NCBI RefSeq assembly: GCF_039691755.1
Contig: NZ_CP137552.1
Coordinates: 1,798,001 to 1,862,000, forward strand
Reading direction: 5' to 3'
Length of the DNA stretch: 64,000 nucleotides
Origin: Halomonas sp. Bachu 37
Lineage (GTDB): Bacteria; Pseudomonadota; Gammaproteobacteria; Pseudomonadales; Halomonadaceae
In this document: one piece after another, positions 1 through 9,477 of the stretch
How the letters are laid out: every line of letters starts with the position of its first letter
Position numbering within the stretch: the stretch's first letter is position 1
Translations under genes and position numbers: made by a program
The notes under the pieces: generated by a model
Told to the model about the DNA's origin: nothing
Seen by the model: the letters and a program-made list of their open reading frames with translations, nothing else
Databases searched by the model: none

Positions 1-79
1 TCGTCTTATCGCAGCTGTCACGGCCGTTTCCCCCCGCTCCGCCCAGCGTGGAGCTCAGACAGCAAAGCGACTCGTCCCT

Positions 80-112
80 ATTGGTCCAATCCGAAGTGAG
101 CATTGGTCCATT
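80..112. promoter_or_regulatory. Paired operator-like sites upstream of the TRAP operon
   Basis: A perfect 11-bp palindrome ATTGGTCCAAT lies at 80-90 and a near copy (ATTGGTCCATT) at 102-112. The two centres are 22 bp apart, about two helical turns, so a dimeric regulator could bind both on one DNA face. FadR-subfamily GntR regulators bind short palindromes of this TGGTCCA type, and such regulators often control TRAP operons; that assignment is inference. The rest of 1-380 shows no gene I can support. Confidence 0.5.
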
Positions 113-380
113 GCTCAATAACCAGATATTGCTAGCGTGGCCGTGTTGCCCAAGCGGGACACCAGCTGCCGCTAGCGCGACCGGCCAGTGCCGGGTTCGG
201 GCGACACAGGGAAACTGAAAGACGGGAAAAACATTCACTAGCTGACATCAAAAAAGACTCGCAAGAATGTAGCAGCCTGCGGAAATCGTTAACCGACGAT
301 TCGACCCACTGTCGAGGCAACCTCGGCACAAGGCGCAGAATAACCAACTATAAACTCCAACTGCATCGCAAAGAGGTCTC

Positions 381-1400
381 ATGAAGCTTTCAACTGTCGT
401 CAAAAGCACCTTGGCCGGTTCTGTTGCCACTGTCCTGGTCGCAAGCCAACTGGCCTATGCCGATAACGTGCGTCTGAGGATGCACACCTTCTACGGCACG
501 GAAGTCGATGAAATTGCTGCCGACCTGCGCGACCGGGTCAGCGAAGCCAGCGATGGCTCCATCCGTATCCAGTTCTTCCGTGGTGGTGAGCTCGTCAACA
601 GCGACCAATTCGTCGATGCGGTGGCAAGGGGCACAATCGATATCGCCCATGGGGTCGGCAGCTACTGGCCGGGGCAGGTCGGAATCGGCACCATCGAAGC
701 CGGGCTGCCTGGCGCCTGGGTCACAGCAGAGGAAGCACGCGATGTGTTTGCCAACCAGGGCCTTGATGACTTGATTGCAGAAGCCTACGAGGAGAAGGGA
801 GTCAAGTTGATCGGTCGCGGTTATGGCAGCGACTACGGCCTGCTGACCCGCGAACCCGTGGCCAACCTGGAAGATTTGAGCAGCATGCGCATTCGTGCCA
901 CCAGCTCGATTGCCACCGTGCTGGAAAAGTTTGATGTCCCGACGGTCTTCCTGCCCGGTGAAGAATTATATGTCGCGCTTTCCACGGGGGTTATCGACGG
1001 CGCTGTCTACGGCGGCCCCGTGGAGTACGAGCAGCTCAAGCTCCACGAAGTAGCCAAGCACTATACCAATATCAACCTGCTCAACCCGGGCTGGATAGAA
1101 ACCGCCCTGATCAACCCCAACACCTGGGAGCGGATGTCCGCGGAACAGCAGGAGATCCTGACGACCGAGATCGACCGCTATCTCGAGGACGTTCACAACT
1201 GGCTGGAGGAAGGCAACCAACGCCTCATCGACGAAGGGGAGCTGTTCGAGTTCGCCACCCTGCCGGAAGAGGATTCCCGTCGTCTGGCTGAAGCCGCCCT
1301 GCCCATCTGGAAGGAAGAGGCCGAAAAATCCGAGCGTAACGCCCAGGCTATCGAGATCCTGATCGACAACGCAACCAAACAGGGGCGCCTGAGTGAGTAA
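381..1400 (+). CDS. TRAP transporter substrate-binding protein, DctP family
   Basis: This is the periplasmic binding protein of a tripartite ATP-independent periplasmic transporter, which takes up organic acids using the ion gradient. The 339-residue product is of normal DctP length. It starts with a Sec signal peptide (K at 3 and 8, hydrophobic core, cleavage expected after AYA near residue 27). The segment DLSSMRIRATSS (about residue 170) matches the DctP region whose conserved arginine binds the ligand carboxylate. The start is preceded by AGAGGT. The stop overlaps the start of the small permease gene by 8 nt, so the genes are translationally coupled. The ligand cannot be read from the sequence; sugar acids, C4-dicarboxylates or keto acids are all possible. 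Confidence 0.9.
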   Translation: MKLSTVVKSTLAGSVATVLVASQLAYADNVRLRMHTFYGTEVDEIAADLRDRVSEASDGSIRIQFFRGGELVNSDQFVDAVARGTIDIAHGVGSYWPGQVGIGTIEAGLPGAWVTAEEARDVFANQGLDDLIAEAYEEKGVKLIGRGYGSDYGLLTREPVANLEDLSSMRIRATSSIATVLEKFDVPTVFLPGEELYVALSTGVIDGAVYGGPVEYEQLKLHEVAKHYTNINLLNPGWIETALINPNTWERMSAEQQEILTTEIDRYLEDVHNWLEEGNQRLIDEGELFEFATLPEEDSRRLAEAALPIWKEEAEKSERNAQAIEILIDNATKQGRLSE

Positions 1401-1926
1401 GATCACCCGCTATCTTAGGGTGCAGGATAGCCTTTCCGACTGGGTCGGGAGGGCTACTTCCTGGCTGACGCTAGCCATCATCGGGATACTGCTCTACGAA
1501 GTCGTCGCACGCTATCTCCTCAATGCTCCCACTATCTGGGGGCATGAGCTGTCGACCATGTTCTTCGGTGCAATGAGCATCCTGGCAGGTAGCTACACCC
1601 TTCGTCATCAAGGCCATGTTCGCAGCGACGTCATCTACCGTTTGTTACCCGGCAGAGCCCAAGGCTTCTGCGATGTGGTGATCTACGTGCTCGCCCTGGT
1701 GGTCTTGACGGTCGTCTTTCTGATGGCGGTGGAATTCGCCTATAACGCCTGGCGCATCGACGAATTCTCCAACCGCAGCGTCTGGCGCCCACCGCTCTGG
1801 CCGATCAAGGCCACTATTCCGCTGGCCGTCGGCCTATTGATTCTGCAGTGCCTAGCCGAGCTCTTTCGAGCGGCCTTACGACTGGCTGGATTCACCTATG
1901 ACGATCCACGTGAAGACCAGGACTGA
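1393..1926 (+). CDS. TRAP transporter small permease, DctQ family
   Basis: This is the four-helix membrane subunit that pairs with DctM and docks the loaded DctP. The 177-residue product has four hydrophobic segments (about residues 22-42, 50-70, 88-112 and 132-152) and the family feature NRSVWRPPLWPIKATIPL before the last helix. It begins with GTG, preceded by AGGGG at the usual distance, and overlaps the dctP stop. A 73-nt gap without an obvious terminator separates it from dctM. Confidence 0.9.
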   Translation: MSKITRYLRVQDSLSDWVGRATSWLTLAIIGILLYEVVARYLLNAPTIWGHELSTMFFGAMSILAGSYTLRHQGHVRSDVIYRLLPGRAQGFCDVVIYVLALVVLTVVFLMAVEFAYNAWRIDEFSNRSVWRPPLWPIKATIPLAVGLLILQCLAELFRAALRLAGFTYDDPREDQD

Positions 1927-1999
1927 CCCACGTCAGCCAAGGCTTTGACCAGTCTTACAACGCTCGCTTCACGCTAACATCGATAATAAGGGCTTCTTT

Positions 2000-3319
2000 A
2001 TGGCTGAGCTTGAGCCACTGACAATCACCGCTATCATGTTTCTTTCCATGCTGGTGCTCATGGCGATGGGGTCCCCTCTCGCCTTGGCCTTGATGATTTC
2101 CGGTATGGGAAGCGCCTACCTGATGTTCGGTCCCGGCGGCCTGGATCTGCTGCTGGCTTCCGCCTATAGCGCCATGGACAACTTTCTCCTCGTCTCCTTG
2201 CCGCTGTTCATCTTCATGGGGCTGGTTCTCGAACGTTCGGGAATTACCGATGACCTCTTCGAGATGATTCACAAGTTGATGGGGAGTACCCCCGGTGGCC
2301 TCGGCGTGGGCACCGTGCTGATCTGCGCCTTGATTGCCGCCATGGCGGGCGTTTCCGGCGCGGCAACGGTCAGCCTTGGCATCATCGCCCTACCGGCCAT
2401 GCTCAAGCGCGGGTATCACAAGCGGCTGGCCACCGGCACCATCATGGCCGGCGGCGCCCTGGGATTTCTGATTCCCCCCAGCGTGCTGATGATCGTCTAT
2501 GCATTTCTGGCGCGGGAATCGGTGGGCAAGCTGTTCGCCGCGGGCCTTGTGCCTGGGCTCATGCTGGCCGGCATTTACATCGTCTATATCCTGATCCGCT
2601 GTCGACTCAACCCTGAGCTTGGCCCCGCCGCCTCCCAGGAGAAGCCGTTCACGACCCGGGAAAAACTCCAGTCGCTTCGCTATATCGTTGCGCCGGGCTT
2701 GCTGGTGGTGACGGTTCTCGGTTGCATCATCGGCGGTATTACCTCCCCCTCCGAGGCGTCTGCGGTTGGTGCCGCAGGGGCGCTGCTGATTACCGCCATG
2801 CGCGGCAAGCTGCGCTGGGGGCTACTGCGCTACGTGATGCTCAATACCACCAAGATCACGGGTATGTTGATCTGGATCGCCATTGCCGCGGTGTTCTTCA
2901 GCCGGATCTACATGGGGCTCGGCGCCGGGATGATGATCAGTGACATGATCGATGATTTCTCGCTTTCGCCCTACACCATCATCATCTTCATGCTGGTCAG
3001 TTTCTTTCTGCTGGGCATGTTCCTTGATGACTTCGCCATCCTGTTCATCACGGTTCCGCTATATATCCCCATCGTGCGTGACCTGGGCTTCGATACCACC
3101 TGGTTTGCGGTGCTGTTCATTCTCAGCATGCAGTCCGCCTACCTGACGCCGCCTTTCGGCTACAACTTGTTCTACATGCGTTCGGTAGCGCCGAAATCCA
3201 TCACGATCGTGGATATCTATCGCTCAGCGCTACCCTTCGTGGGGCTACAGATTTTCGGCCTGATCCTGGTTGTGATATTCCCCAGTATCGCTCTATGGTT
3301 GCCGAACCTGCTGTTCTAG
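2000..3319 (+). CDS. TRAP transporter large permease, DctM family
   Basis: This is the main transport subunit, an ion-transporter-superfamily elevator protein of the inner membrane. The 439 residues are of standard length and hydrophobic throughout (about 11-12 membrane segments). Typical DctM stretches are present: the SLPLFIFMG segment, GVSGAATVSLGIIALPAML, the GFLIPPSV loop, the GITSPSEASAVGA hairpin and the SAYLTPPFGYNLFYM segment near the C-terminus. The start is preceded by AAGGG. A strong Rho-independent terminator follows, so dctP-dctQ-dctM is a three-gene unit. Confidence 0.93.
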   Translation: MAELEPLTITAIMFLSMLVLMAMGSPLALALMISGMGSAYLMFGPGGLDLLLASAYSAMDNFLLVSLPLFIFMGLVLERSGITDDLFEMIHKLMGSTPGGLGVGTVLICALIAAMAGVSGAATVSLGIIALPAMLKRGYHKRLATGTIMAGGALGFLIPPSVLMIVYAFLARESVGKLFAAGLVPGLMLAGIYIVYILIRCRLNPELGPAASQEKPFTTREKLQSLRYIVAPGLLVVTVLGCIIGGITSPSEASAVGAAGALLITAMRGKLRWGLLRYVMLNTTKITGMLIWIAIAAVFFSRIYMGLGAGMMISDMIDDFSLSPYTIIIFMLVSFFLLGMFLDDFAILFITVPLYIPIVRDLGFDTTWFAVLFILSMQSAYLTPPFGYNLFYMRSVAPKSITIVDIYRSALPFVGLQIFGLILVVIFPSIALWLPNLLF

Positions 3320-3351
3320 TACCCACTGAGGGTTCGCGTCACCTTGGCTCG

Positions 3352-3373
3352 CCCCTCTTCGGAGGGGTTTTTT
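3352..3373 (+). terminator. Rho-independent terminator of the TRAP operon
   Basis: A 6-bp stem CCCCTC/GAGGGG with a stable TTCG tetraloop is followed directly by six T residues. It lies 33 nt after the dctM stop. Confidence 0.9.
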
Positions 3374-3475
3374 ACTGCTCATGGTGAGTCAACCGTTCAT
3401 CCAAGCAAGCCGGCGCCGCCTTGATACCGCTATCATTACCAGATCAAGCACAGGCGCCGGCACCCGGCACATCGC

Positions 3476-3652
3476 CTAGTCCTCGCGTTGCTCCAGGGCT
3501 TCGGCGGCCTGAATTGCCTCCTTGCGCGAGGTATGTTCGGAGACGACGACCTCGTTTTCCGGCTGGGTCTCGTCAATTACCAGCCAGCCGGTGATCGTCT
3601 CCTTGAGATCACTGGCGTCGAAGGCGGGTTCGATACGGGCTTGTCTGGACAT
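3476..3652 (-). CDS. Small conserved-looking protein of unknown function
   Basis: A 58-residue, mostly acidic protein beginning MSRQARIEPAFD. The start is chosen because AAGGAG stands 7 nt before this ATG; the longer reading frame has no such site. The middle reads as a compact fold (GWLVIDETQPENEVVVSEH) and the end is a charged helix (SRKEAIQAAEALEQRED), which looks like a real small soluble protein. It follows the metallothionein gene on the same strand with a 44-nt gap. No family is recognised. Confidence 0.55.
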   Translation of the reverse strand: MSRQARIEPAFDASDLKETITGWLVIDETQPENEVVVSEHTSRKEAIQAAEALEQRED

Positions 3653-3696
3653 TGCGATCTCCTTCTCAAGCTGAACGGGTGGAACTGAACCAGTCA

Positions 3697-3915
3697 TTAG
3701 AACTGGGCGTTACTGGGACCTTCCATGACTTCCTCACCCGCCGGTGGGCGGTTGAGCTCGCTACAAGCGCACCCGGCATGGATGCACTCCCTACCCGTGG
3801 GGTGCCCAGCGGCACAAGCCGTACAGCAGTAGGCGCGGCCTTCAGTGACCGCAGCCTGCTCGCTGGCGACTTCGTGCTCGCAGCCGGGGCAGGCGCAGAC
3901 TCCCATGTCAGTCAT
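3697..3915 (-). CDS. Bacterial metallothionein
   Basis: A 72-residue cysteine-rich cytoplasmic protein predicted to chelate Zn, Cd or Cu in a multinuclear thiolate cluster. Ten cysteines occur in the CxCPxC, YCCxxCA and CxxAGCxC arrangement, together with the histidines of SmtA/BmtA-type metallothioneins. The YCC-ACA-GHP core is diagnostic. A GGGAG site precedes the start. The C-terminal about 20 residues form a cysteine-free tail. No operator for a SmtB/ArsR regulator was recognised upstream, and no regulator gene is adjacent. Confidence 0.85.
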   Translation of the reverse strand: MTDMGVCACPGCEHEVASEQAAVTEGRAYCCTACAAGHPTGRECIHAGCACSELNRPPAGEEVMEGPSNAQF

Positions 3916-4008
3916 AGTCGCTTCTCCCTGTGTTCGCCGCTGATGGCGTCTTCTTCAGCGTAGAAGACAAAGCTGCGGTAGGGAAAACCCCTGTGTTGAC
4001 GAAGCCCG

Positions 4009-5697
4009 TTACTCCGGCTGATCCGTCACCGCGCCGGTGCTGGCGGAGCTGACCAGGCGCGCATACTTGGCGAGCACGCCACGAGTGTAGCGAGGGGCCG
4101 GCTGCTGCCAGGCCGCGCGACGGCGCTGCATCTCGTCATCGCTGATAGCGACATCGATCGTATCCGCCTCGGCGTCGATGGTGATGCTGTCACCGTCTTC
4201 CACCAGCGCCAGCGGGCCGCCCTCGAAGGCTTCCGGCGACACGTGGCCAACCACGAAACCGTGGCTGCCGCCCGAGAAGCGCCCATCGGTGATCAACGCC
4301 ACGTCGTTACCCAAACCACGGCCCATAATGGCGGATGTAGGTGTGAGCATCTCGCGCATGCCGGGGCCACCCTTGGGACCTTCGTAGCGAATCACCACCA
4401 CGTCCCCCGCCACCACGGTGCCATCGTTGATCCGCGCCTGGGCCTCCTCTTCCGAGCCGAACACCCGCGCCGAGCCGGAAAAGCGGGTTCCCTCCTTGCC
4501 GGTGATCTTCGCCACCGCGCCTTCCGGCGCCAGGTTGCCGTAGAGCATGCGCAGGTGGCTTTCCGCCTTGATCGGGTTGCCCAGCGGGGCGATGATCGGC
4601 GGATCGAGAGGATACGGCTCGACCTCGGCCAGATTCTCTTCCAGCGTTCTACCGGTGACGGTCAGGCAGTTGCCGTTGAGCAGGCCCGCGTCCAGCAGCA
4701 TTTTCATCAGCGGCTGAATGCCGCCGATCGCCACCAGCTCGCTCATCATGTAGTGGCCGCTGGGACGCAGGTCGGCGAGTACCGGCACGCGCTTGCCGAT
4801 CTCGGTGAAATCGGCGAGTGACAGTTCAACGCCGATGGTGCGCGCCATGCCGATAAGGTGCAGCACCGCGTTGGTGGAGCCGCCGAGGGCAATCACCACG
4901 GTGACGGCGTTCTCGAACGCCTCGCGGGTCATGATATCGGAGGGCTTGATATCGTCCGCCAGCAGCGCCAGTACCGCCTCGCCCGCAGCCTTGCAGTCGT
5001 CGCGCTTTTCCTGGGAAATGGCATTCTGCGCCGAACTGCCCGGCAGGCTCATGCCCAACGCTTCGATCGCCGAGGCCATGGTGTTGGCGGTGTACATGCC
5101 GCCGCAGGAGCCGGGACCGGGAATGGCGGTTTCCTCGATGTTCTTGAGTTCGATCAGATCCATGTCGCCGCGGGAGTGGGCACCCATGGCCTCGAACACC
5201 GAGACGATATCGGTATGGCCCTTGCCGGGCATGATCGTGCCGCCGTAGACGAATACGCTGGGGCGATTGAGGCGCGCCAGGCCCATCAGGCAACCTGGCA
5301 TGTTCTTGTCGCAGCCGCCGATCGCCACCAGGCCATCGAACCCTTCGCAGCCGGCCACGGTTTCGATGGAATCGGCGATCACCTCCCGCGAGACCAGCGA
5401 GTACTTCATGCCTTCGGTGCCGTTGGCGATGCCGTCGGAAATGGTGATGGTATTGAAGATCACGCCCTTGCCGCCCGCCGCGTCAGCGCCGTCGCGGGCA
5501 AGTTCGGCCAGCTCGCCAATATGGCTATTGCACGGCGTCACCATGCTCCAGGTGGAGGCAATACCCACCTGGGGCTTGTGGAAATCATCGTCGTTGAAGC
5601 CCACGGCGCGCAGCATAGCGCGGCTGGCTGCTTTACCGGGGCCATCCACTACCGGGGCGGAGTGGCGGCGGCGTGGATCTACGGGTGTATCGGACAT
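4009..5697 (-). CDS. ilvD: Dihydroxy-acid dehydratase
   Basis: Catalyses the third common step of valine, leucine and isoleucine synthesis, dehydrating 2,3-dihydroxy-acids to 2-keto acids with an Fe-S cluster and Mg. From the chosen start [10 protein letters not shown] the protein has 562 residues, matching the shorter IlvD class (E. coli IlvD is about 616). The three cluster cysteines are visible: C56 (VTPCNSHI), C129 ([10 protein letters not shown]) and C198 ([14 protein letters not shown]). The C-terminal DGRFSGG motif is also present. A frame-compatible upstream start would add 25 unlike residues, so it was not used. The gene is divergent from recC. Confidence 0.95.
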   Translation of the reverse strand: MSDTPVDPRRRHSAPVVDGPGKAASRAMLRAVGFNDDDFHKPQVGIASTWSMVTPCNSHIGELAELARDGADAAGGKGVIFNTITISDGIANGTEGMKYSLVSREVIADSIETVAGCEGFDGLVAIGGCDKNMPGCLMGLARLNRPSVFVYGGTIMPGKGHTDIVSVFEAMGAHSRGDMDLIELKNIEETAIPGPGSCGGMYTANTMASAIEALGMSLPGSSAQNAISQEKRDDCKAAGEAVLALLADDIKPSDIMTREAFENAVTVVIALGGSTNAVLHLIGMARTIGVELSLADFTEIGKRVPVLADLRPSGHYMMSELVAIGGIQPLMKMLLDAGLLNGNCLTVTGRTLEENLAEVEPYPLDPPIIAPLGNPIKAESHLRMLYGNLAPEGAVAKITGKEGTRFSGSARVFGSEEEAQARINDGTVVAGDVVVIRYEGPKGGPGMREMLTPTSAIMGRGLGNDVALITDGRFSGGSHGFVVGHVSPEAFEGGPLALVEDGDSITIDAEADTIDVAISDDEMQRRRAAWQQPAPRYTRGVLAKYARLVSSASTGAVTDQPE

Positions 5698-5823
5698 GGA
5701 AGGCAACTCTCTATTGGGTTCACGGTATCCGCACAGCTTGGCGACATATGTCGCAACCCGCAAGACGAGCAACTTGTGGCACTATTACCGCCCACCGCCA
5801 CCGCCGTGAAGGAACCTCGCCGC

Positions 5824-8800
5824 ATGTCTGCCAACTCACTGCTCTCGCCGTCACCGCTGACACCCGGCTTTATGGTGGTACACGCCAATCGCCTGGAAGA
5901 CTTGCGCGGGCTGGCGGTGGAGTGGATGCGCAGCCAGCCGCTGGGGCCGCTGGAAAACGAAACCATCCTGGTGCAGAGCAATGGCATCGGACAGTGGCTG
6001 AAACTGGCGTTGGCGCAAGACCCGGCGAACGGCGGTGCAGGGATTGCCGCCGCGCTGAACGTGACGCTGCCCGCGCGGTTTTTGTGGCAGGCCTACCGCA
6101 CGGTGCTGACCCACGTCACCAGCGATCCCGAAGCCGTCCCCGAGACCTCTCCCTTCGATAAATCACGCCTGGTGTGGCGGCTGCTGCGCTTGCTGCCCAC
6201 GCTGGCGGGACAGGACGTATTCGCCCCGCTGGCGCAGTTTCTGGAAGTCGACCGCGACCAGCGCAAGCATTATCAATTGGCGGAACGACTGGCGGACCTG
6301 TTCGACCAGTACCAGGTGTACCGCGCCGACTGGCTGGACGCCTGGGCACGAGGGGAAGACGTACTGATCACCGCCCGAGGCGACACCCGCCCGCTGGAAG
6401 CGCATCAGCGCTGGCAGCCGGAACTGTGGCGCATCCTGCGCGACGACGTCGCCGCCACCCAGGGCGAGGCGGGCCTGAACAGCAGCCGCGCCCAGGTCCA
6501 CCGCCGTTTCCTGAGCGCCGCCGAATGGCTCGAAGGCCAGGCCTGCCCGCCGGGGCTGCCCCGGCGGTTGATCATTTTCGGCATTTCGTCTCTGCCCCAG
6601 CAGACGCTGGAAGCACTCGCGGCGCTGTCGCGCTGCTGCCAGATCGTGCTCTGCGTTCACAACCCTTGCCAGTTCTACTGGGCGGATATCATCGAACACA
6701 AGGACCTGCTGCGCGCCAAGCGTTACCGCCAGCGCCGCAAGACCGGCATGCCCGAAGCGCTGGACGTACTCGGCACCGGCGACGCCATTGAGGCCCTGCA
6801 CCTGCACGCCCAGCCGCTGCTGGCCGCCTGGGGCAAGCAGGGCCGCGACTACCTGCGCCTGCTCGATGAACACGACGACACCGGCGACTACCAGACCCTG
6901 TTCGAGCAGCAGGCGCTGCGCATCGACATGTTCGAGCCGTTCAACGGCCCCAAACGCAACTGCCTGCTCAGCCAGCTGCAGGACGACATCCGCGAGCTGC
7001 GCCCGGTGGCGGAAACCCGGAACCACTGGCCCGCGCTACCCGAATCAGATGACTCCATCGTGTTCCATATCGCCCACGGGCCCCAGCGGGAAGTGGAGAT
7101 TCTCCATGACCAGCTGCTCGCCGCCTTCAGCGCCGACCCACAGCTGCGTCCGCGCGATATCATCGTGATGGTGCCGGATATCGACCGCTACGCGCCGCAC
7201 ATCGAAGCGGTGTTCGGCCAGCTGGCAAGCGACGACCCGCGCCATATTCCCTACACGCTTTCCGACCAGGCTAGCCGTCACCGCCTGCCACTGATGATTG
7301 CCCTGGAAAAGCTGCTGCGCCTGCCGGAGCTGCGCCTTTCCGTCAGCGACCTGCTCGACCTGCTCGATGTCCCCGCCCTGCGCCAGCGCTTCGGGCTTGC
7401 CGAGCGCGACCTGCCGGTGCTGGAGCGCTGGATGGAGGGCGCGGGTATCCGCTGGGGGCTGAACGCCAAACAGCGCCAAAAGCTGGAGTTGCCCGGCGGG
7501 CTTGCACAAAATACCTGGGCGTTTGGCCTGCGCCGGCTGTTGCTGGGCTACACCGTGGGCGGCGGCCACGCCTGGCAAGGCATCGAACCGTTCGACGATA
7601 TCGGCGGGCTGGAAGCGGGCCTGGCCGGACCGCTCGCCACACTGCTGGAAAAGCTCGAAGCCACCTGGGAAACCTTCTGCCAGCCCACCGACGCCGTCGG
7701 CTGGGTGGCGCGGCTGCGCGAGCTTCTGGAAACTTTCTTTCTCACCGACGACGCCCAGGAAAGCGTCATGCTCACCAAGCTGGAAAACGGCCTGCAACAG
7801 ATACTGGAAAGCAGCCGCGAAGCTCAGCTTTCCGAGCCGTTGCCGCTCTCCATGGTGCGCGAGCACTGGCTGGCGCAGATTGACGAGCACAGCCTTTCCC
7901 AGCGCTTTCTGGCCGGGGCGGTCAACTTCGCCACCTTGATGCCCATGCGCGCCATTCCGTTCAAGCGCGTGTGCCTGCTGGGCATGAACGACGGCGAATA
8001 CCCCCGCTCCCAGCCGCCGCTGGATTTCGACCTGATGGGCAGCGACTACCGCCCCGGCGACCGCTCCCGCCGGGAGGACGACCGCTACCTGTTCCTGGAA
8101 GCGCTGCTCTCCGCCCGCGACCAGCTCTATATCAGCTGGGTGGGACGCAGCCAGATCGACAATACTGCGCTTGCGCCCTCGGTGCTGGTGGGCCAACTGC
8201 GCGACCACCTGGAAGCCGGCTGGCAATTGGAAACCGGCGCACCGCTGCTGGACGCCCTCACCACCGAGCACCCGCTGCAGCCCTTCAGCCGCGCTTACTT
8301 CAGCGATGCGCCAAACAGCGTGCGACTGTTCACCTTTGCTCATGAATGGCGTGGGGCCCACGAATGGCGCGAGATCCGTGCTCCACGCACGCCCGCCAAA
8401 GCCACCAGCTCGCTTGCCCCGCTGGAAAACGCCCCCACCGGCCTCTCGCTTGGGCAACTGGGCAGTTTTCTGCGCGAGCCGGTACGCGCCTTCTTCAATA
8501 CCCGGCTGGGGGTGTATTTCGAGCGGGAAGCCATCGCCGAGCTGGACGCCGAACCCTTCGCCCTGGACGGCCTGCAAAACTGGCAATTGCAGGACCAGCT
8601 GATTGCCGCCCAGCGCCACGCGGTGGATAACGGCCAATCGCGCATCGAGGCGCTCCACGCGCAACTCGAACGCTTTCAGGGCCAGGGCGTACTGGCGATA
8701 GGCGCCTTTGGCGAGCGCATGCGCACAGCCCTGGCGGAGCCCATGGAAGCCCTGTTCAGCGCCTACGAAGATGCGCTGGCCCAGTGGCCCACGGCCATCA

Positions 8801-9477
8801 GCGCCCCGCAGGCGGTTCACCTGGAAAGCGACGGCCTGGTGCTGGAAGACTGGCTAGACGAAATCCGCCGGAACGAACGCGGCGAGCGCTGCCGCCTGTT
8901 GCTGCTCAGCAGCAGCCTGATCAGCCAGGGCAGCGGGCGCGGCCAGTACCGCTGGCAACACCTGCTGCGCCCCTGGGTGGCGCATCTGGCGGGCAATCTG
9001 AGCGGCCCGATGACCACGCGGCTGATCTCCAAGGCAGGCGACATCACGCTGGAACCAGTCGCCGCCGATACCGCCCATGCTCATCTAAAAACCCAGCTGA
9101 GCGCCTGGCGGCACGGCCTTGAAGCTCCCCTTCCGCTGGCCCCGCTGGCCGCCTTCGCCTGGCTGACCAAACTCGGCACACCGGAAATCGCCACGGAAAA
9201 AGGCCGGGAAAGCGACGCCTACGCCGCCGCCGAAGCCACCTATGAAGGCGGGCGCTACCAGACCGGCGAAGTGGCGCAAAGCGCCTATCTGAGCCATCAA
9301 TGGCCACGCTTCGAGCGGCTGTTCAATGACCGCGCCCGGTGTTTCGAAGAACAGCACCACAGCTTCGCCACGCTGACCGAAGCGCTCTACGCCCCGCTGT
9401 TCAACGCGGTCAAGAATCCCGCTGGCAAGGATCAGCAGCAGCGTGAAGACAGCAAGAACACAGGAGCCGCCCAATGA
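5824..9477 (+). CDS. recC: Exodeoxyribonuclease V gamma subunit, RecC
   Basis: The Chi-recognising scaffold subunit of RecBCD, which processes double-strand breaks for homologous recombination and degrades foreign linear DNA. The 1217-residue protein starts MSANSLLSPSP with AAGGA upstream; E. coli RecC has 1122. RecC-like stretches include HANRLEDLRGLAVEW, ILVQSNGIGQWLKL and ARFLWQAYR near the N-terminus, IFGISSLP (about 250) and LGMNDGEYPR (about 720). The open frame extends about 960 nt further upstream, but that part is antisense to ilvD. Its stop overlaps the recB start by 4 nt (ATGA). Confidence 0.95.
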   Translation: MSANSLLSPSPLTPGFMVVHANRLEDLRGLAVEWMRSQPLGPLENETILVQSNGIGQWLKLALAQDPANGGAGIAAALNVTLPARFLWQAYRTVLTHVTSDPEAVPETSPFDKSRLVWRLLRLLPTLAGQDVFAPLAQFLEVDRDQRKHYQLAERLADLFDQYQVYRADWLDAWARGEDVLITARGDTRPLEAHQRWQPELWRILRDDVAATQGEAGLNSSRAQVHRRFLSAAEWLEGQACPPGLPRRLIIFGISSLPQQTLEALAALSRCCQIVLCVHNPCQFYWADIIEHKDLLRAKRYRQRRKTGMPEALDVLGTGDAIEALHLHAQPLLAAWGKQGRDYLRLLDEHDDTGDYQTLFEQQALRIDMFEPFNGPKRNCLLSQLQDDIRELRPVAETRNHWPALPESDDSIVFHIAHGPQREVEILHDQLLAAFSADPQLRPRDIIVMVPDIDRYAPHIEAVFGQLASDDPRHIPYTLSDQASRHRLPLMIALEKLLRLPELRLSVSDLLDLLDVPALRQRFGLAERDLPVLERWMEGAGIRWGLNAKQRQKLELPGGLAQNTWAFGLRRLLLGYTVGGGHAWQGIEPFDDIGGLEAGLAGPLATLLEKLEATWETFCQPTDAVGWVARLRELLETFFLTDDAQESVMLTKLENGLQQILESSREAQLSEPLPLSMVREHWLAQIDEHSLSQRFLAGAVNFATLMPMRAIPFKRVCLLGMNDGEYPRSQPPLDFDLMGSDYRPGDRSRREDDRYLFLEALLSARDQLYISWVGRSQIDNTALAPSVLVGQLRDHLEAGWQLETGAPLLDALTTEHPLQPFSRAYFSDAPNSVRLFTFAHEWRGAHEWREIRAPRTPAKATSSLAPLENAPTGLSLGQLGSFLREPVRAFFNTRLGVYFEREAIAELDAEPFALDGLQNWQLQDQLIAAQRHAVDNGQSRIEALHAQLERFQGQGVLAIGAFGERMRTALAEPMEALFSAYEDALAQWPTAISAPQAVHLESDGLVLEDWLDEIRRNERGERCRLLLLSSSLISQGSGRGQYRWQHLLRPWVAHLAGNLSGPMTTRLISKAGDITLEPVAADTAHAHLKTQLSAWRHGLEAPLPLAPLAAFAWLTKLGTPEIATEKGRESDAYAAAEATYEGGRYQTGEVAQSAYLSHQWPRFERLFNDRARCFEEQHHSFATLTEALYAPLFNAVKNPAGKDQQQREDSKNTGAAQ

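Noticed and set aside
4858..5823. Long upstream extension of the recC reading frame
   Set aside because: It is antisense to ilvD, low in sequence complexity (H, G, R, A rich) and lacks RecC similarity; a ribosome site and the RecC-like N-terminus mark the start at 5824.
7045..8820. 591-codon open frame antisense to recC
   Set aside because: High-GC shadow frame: repeated Q, G, A and H residues, no domain, fully inside a well-supported gene.
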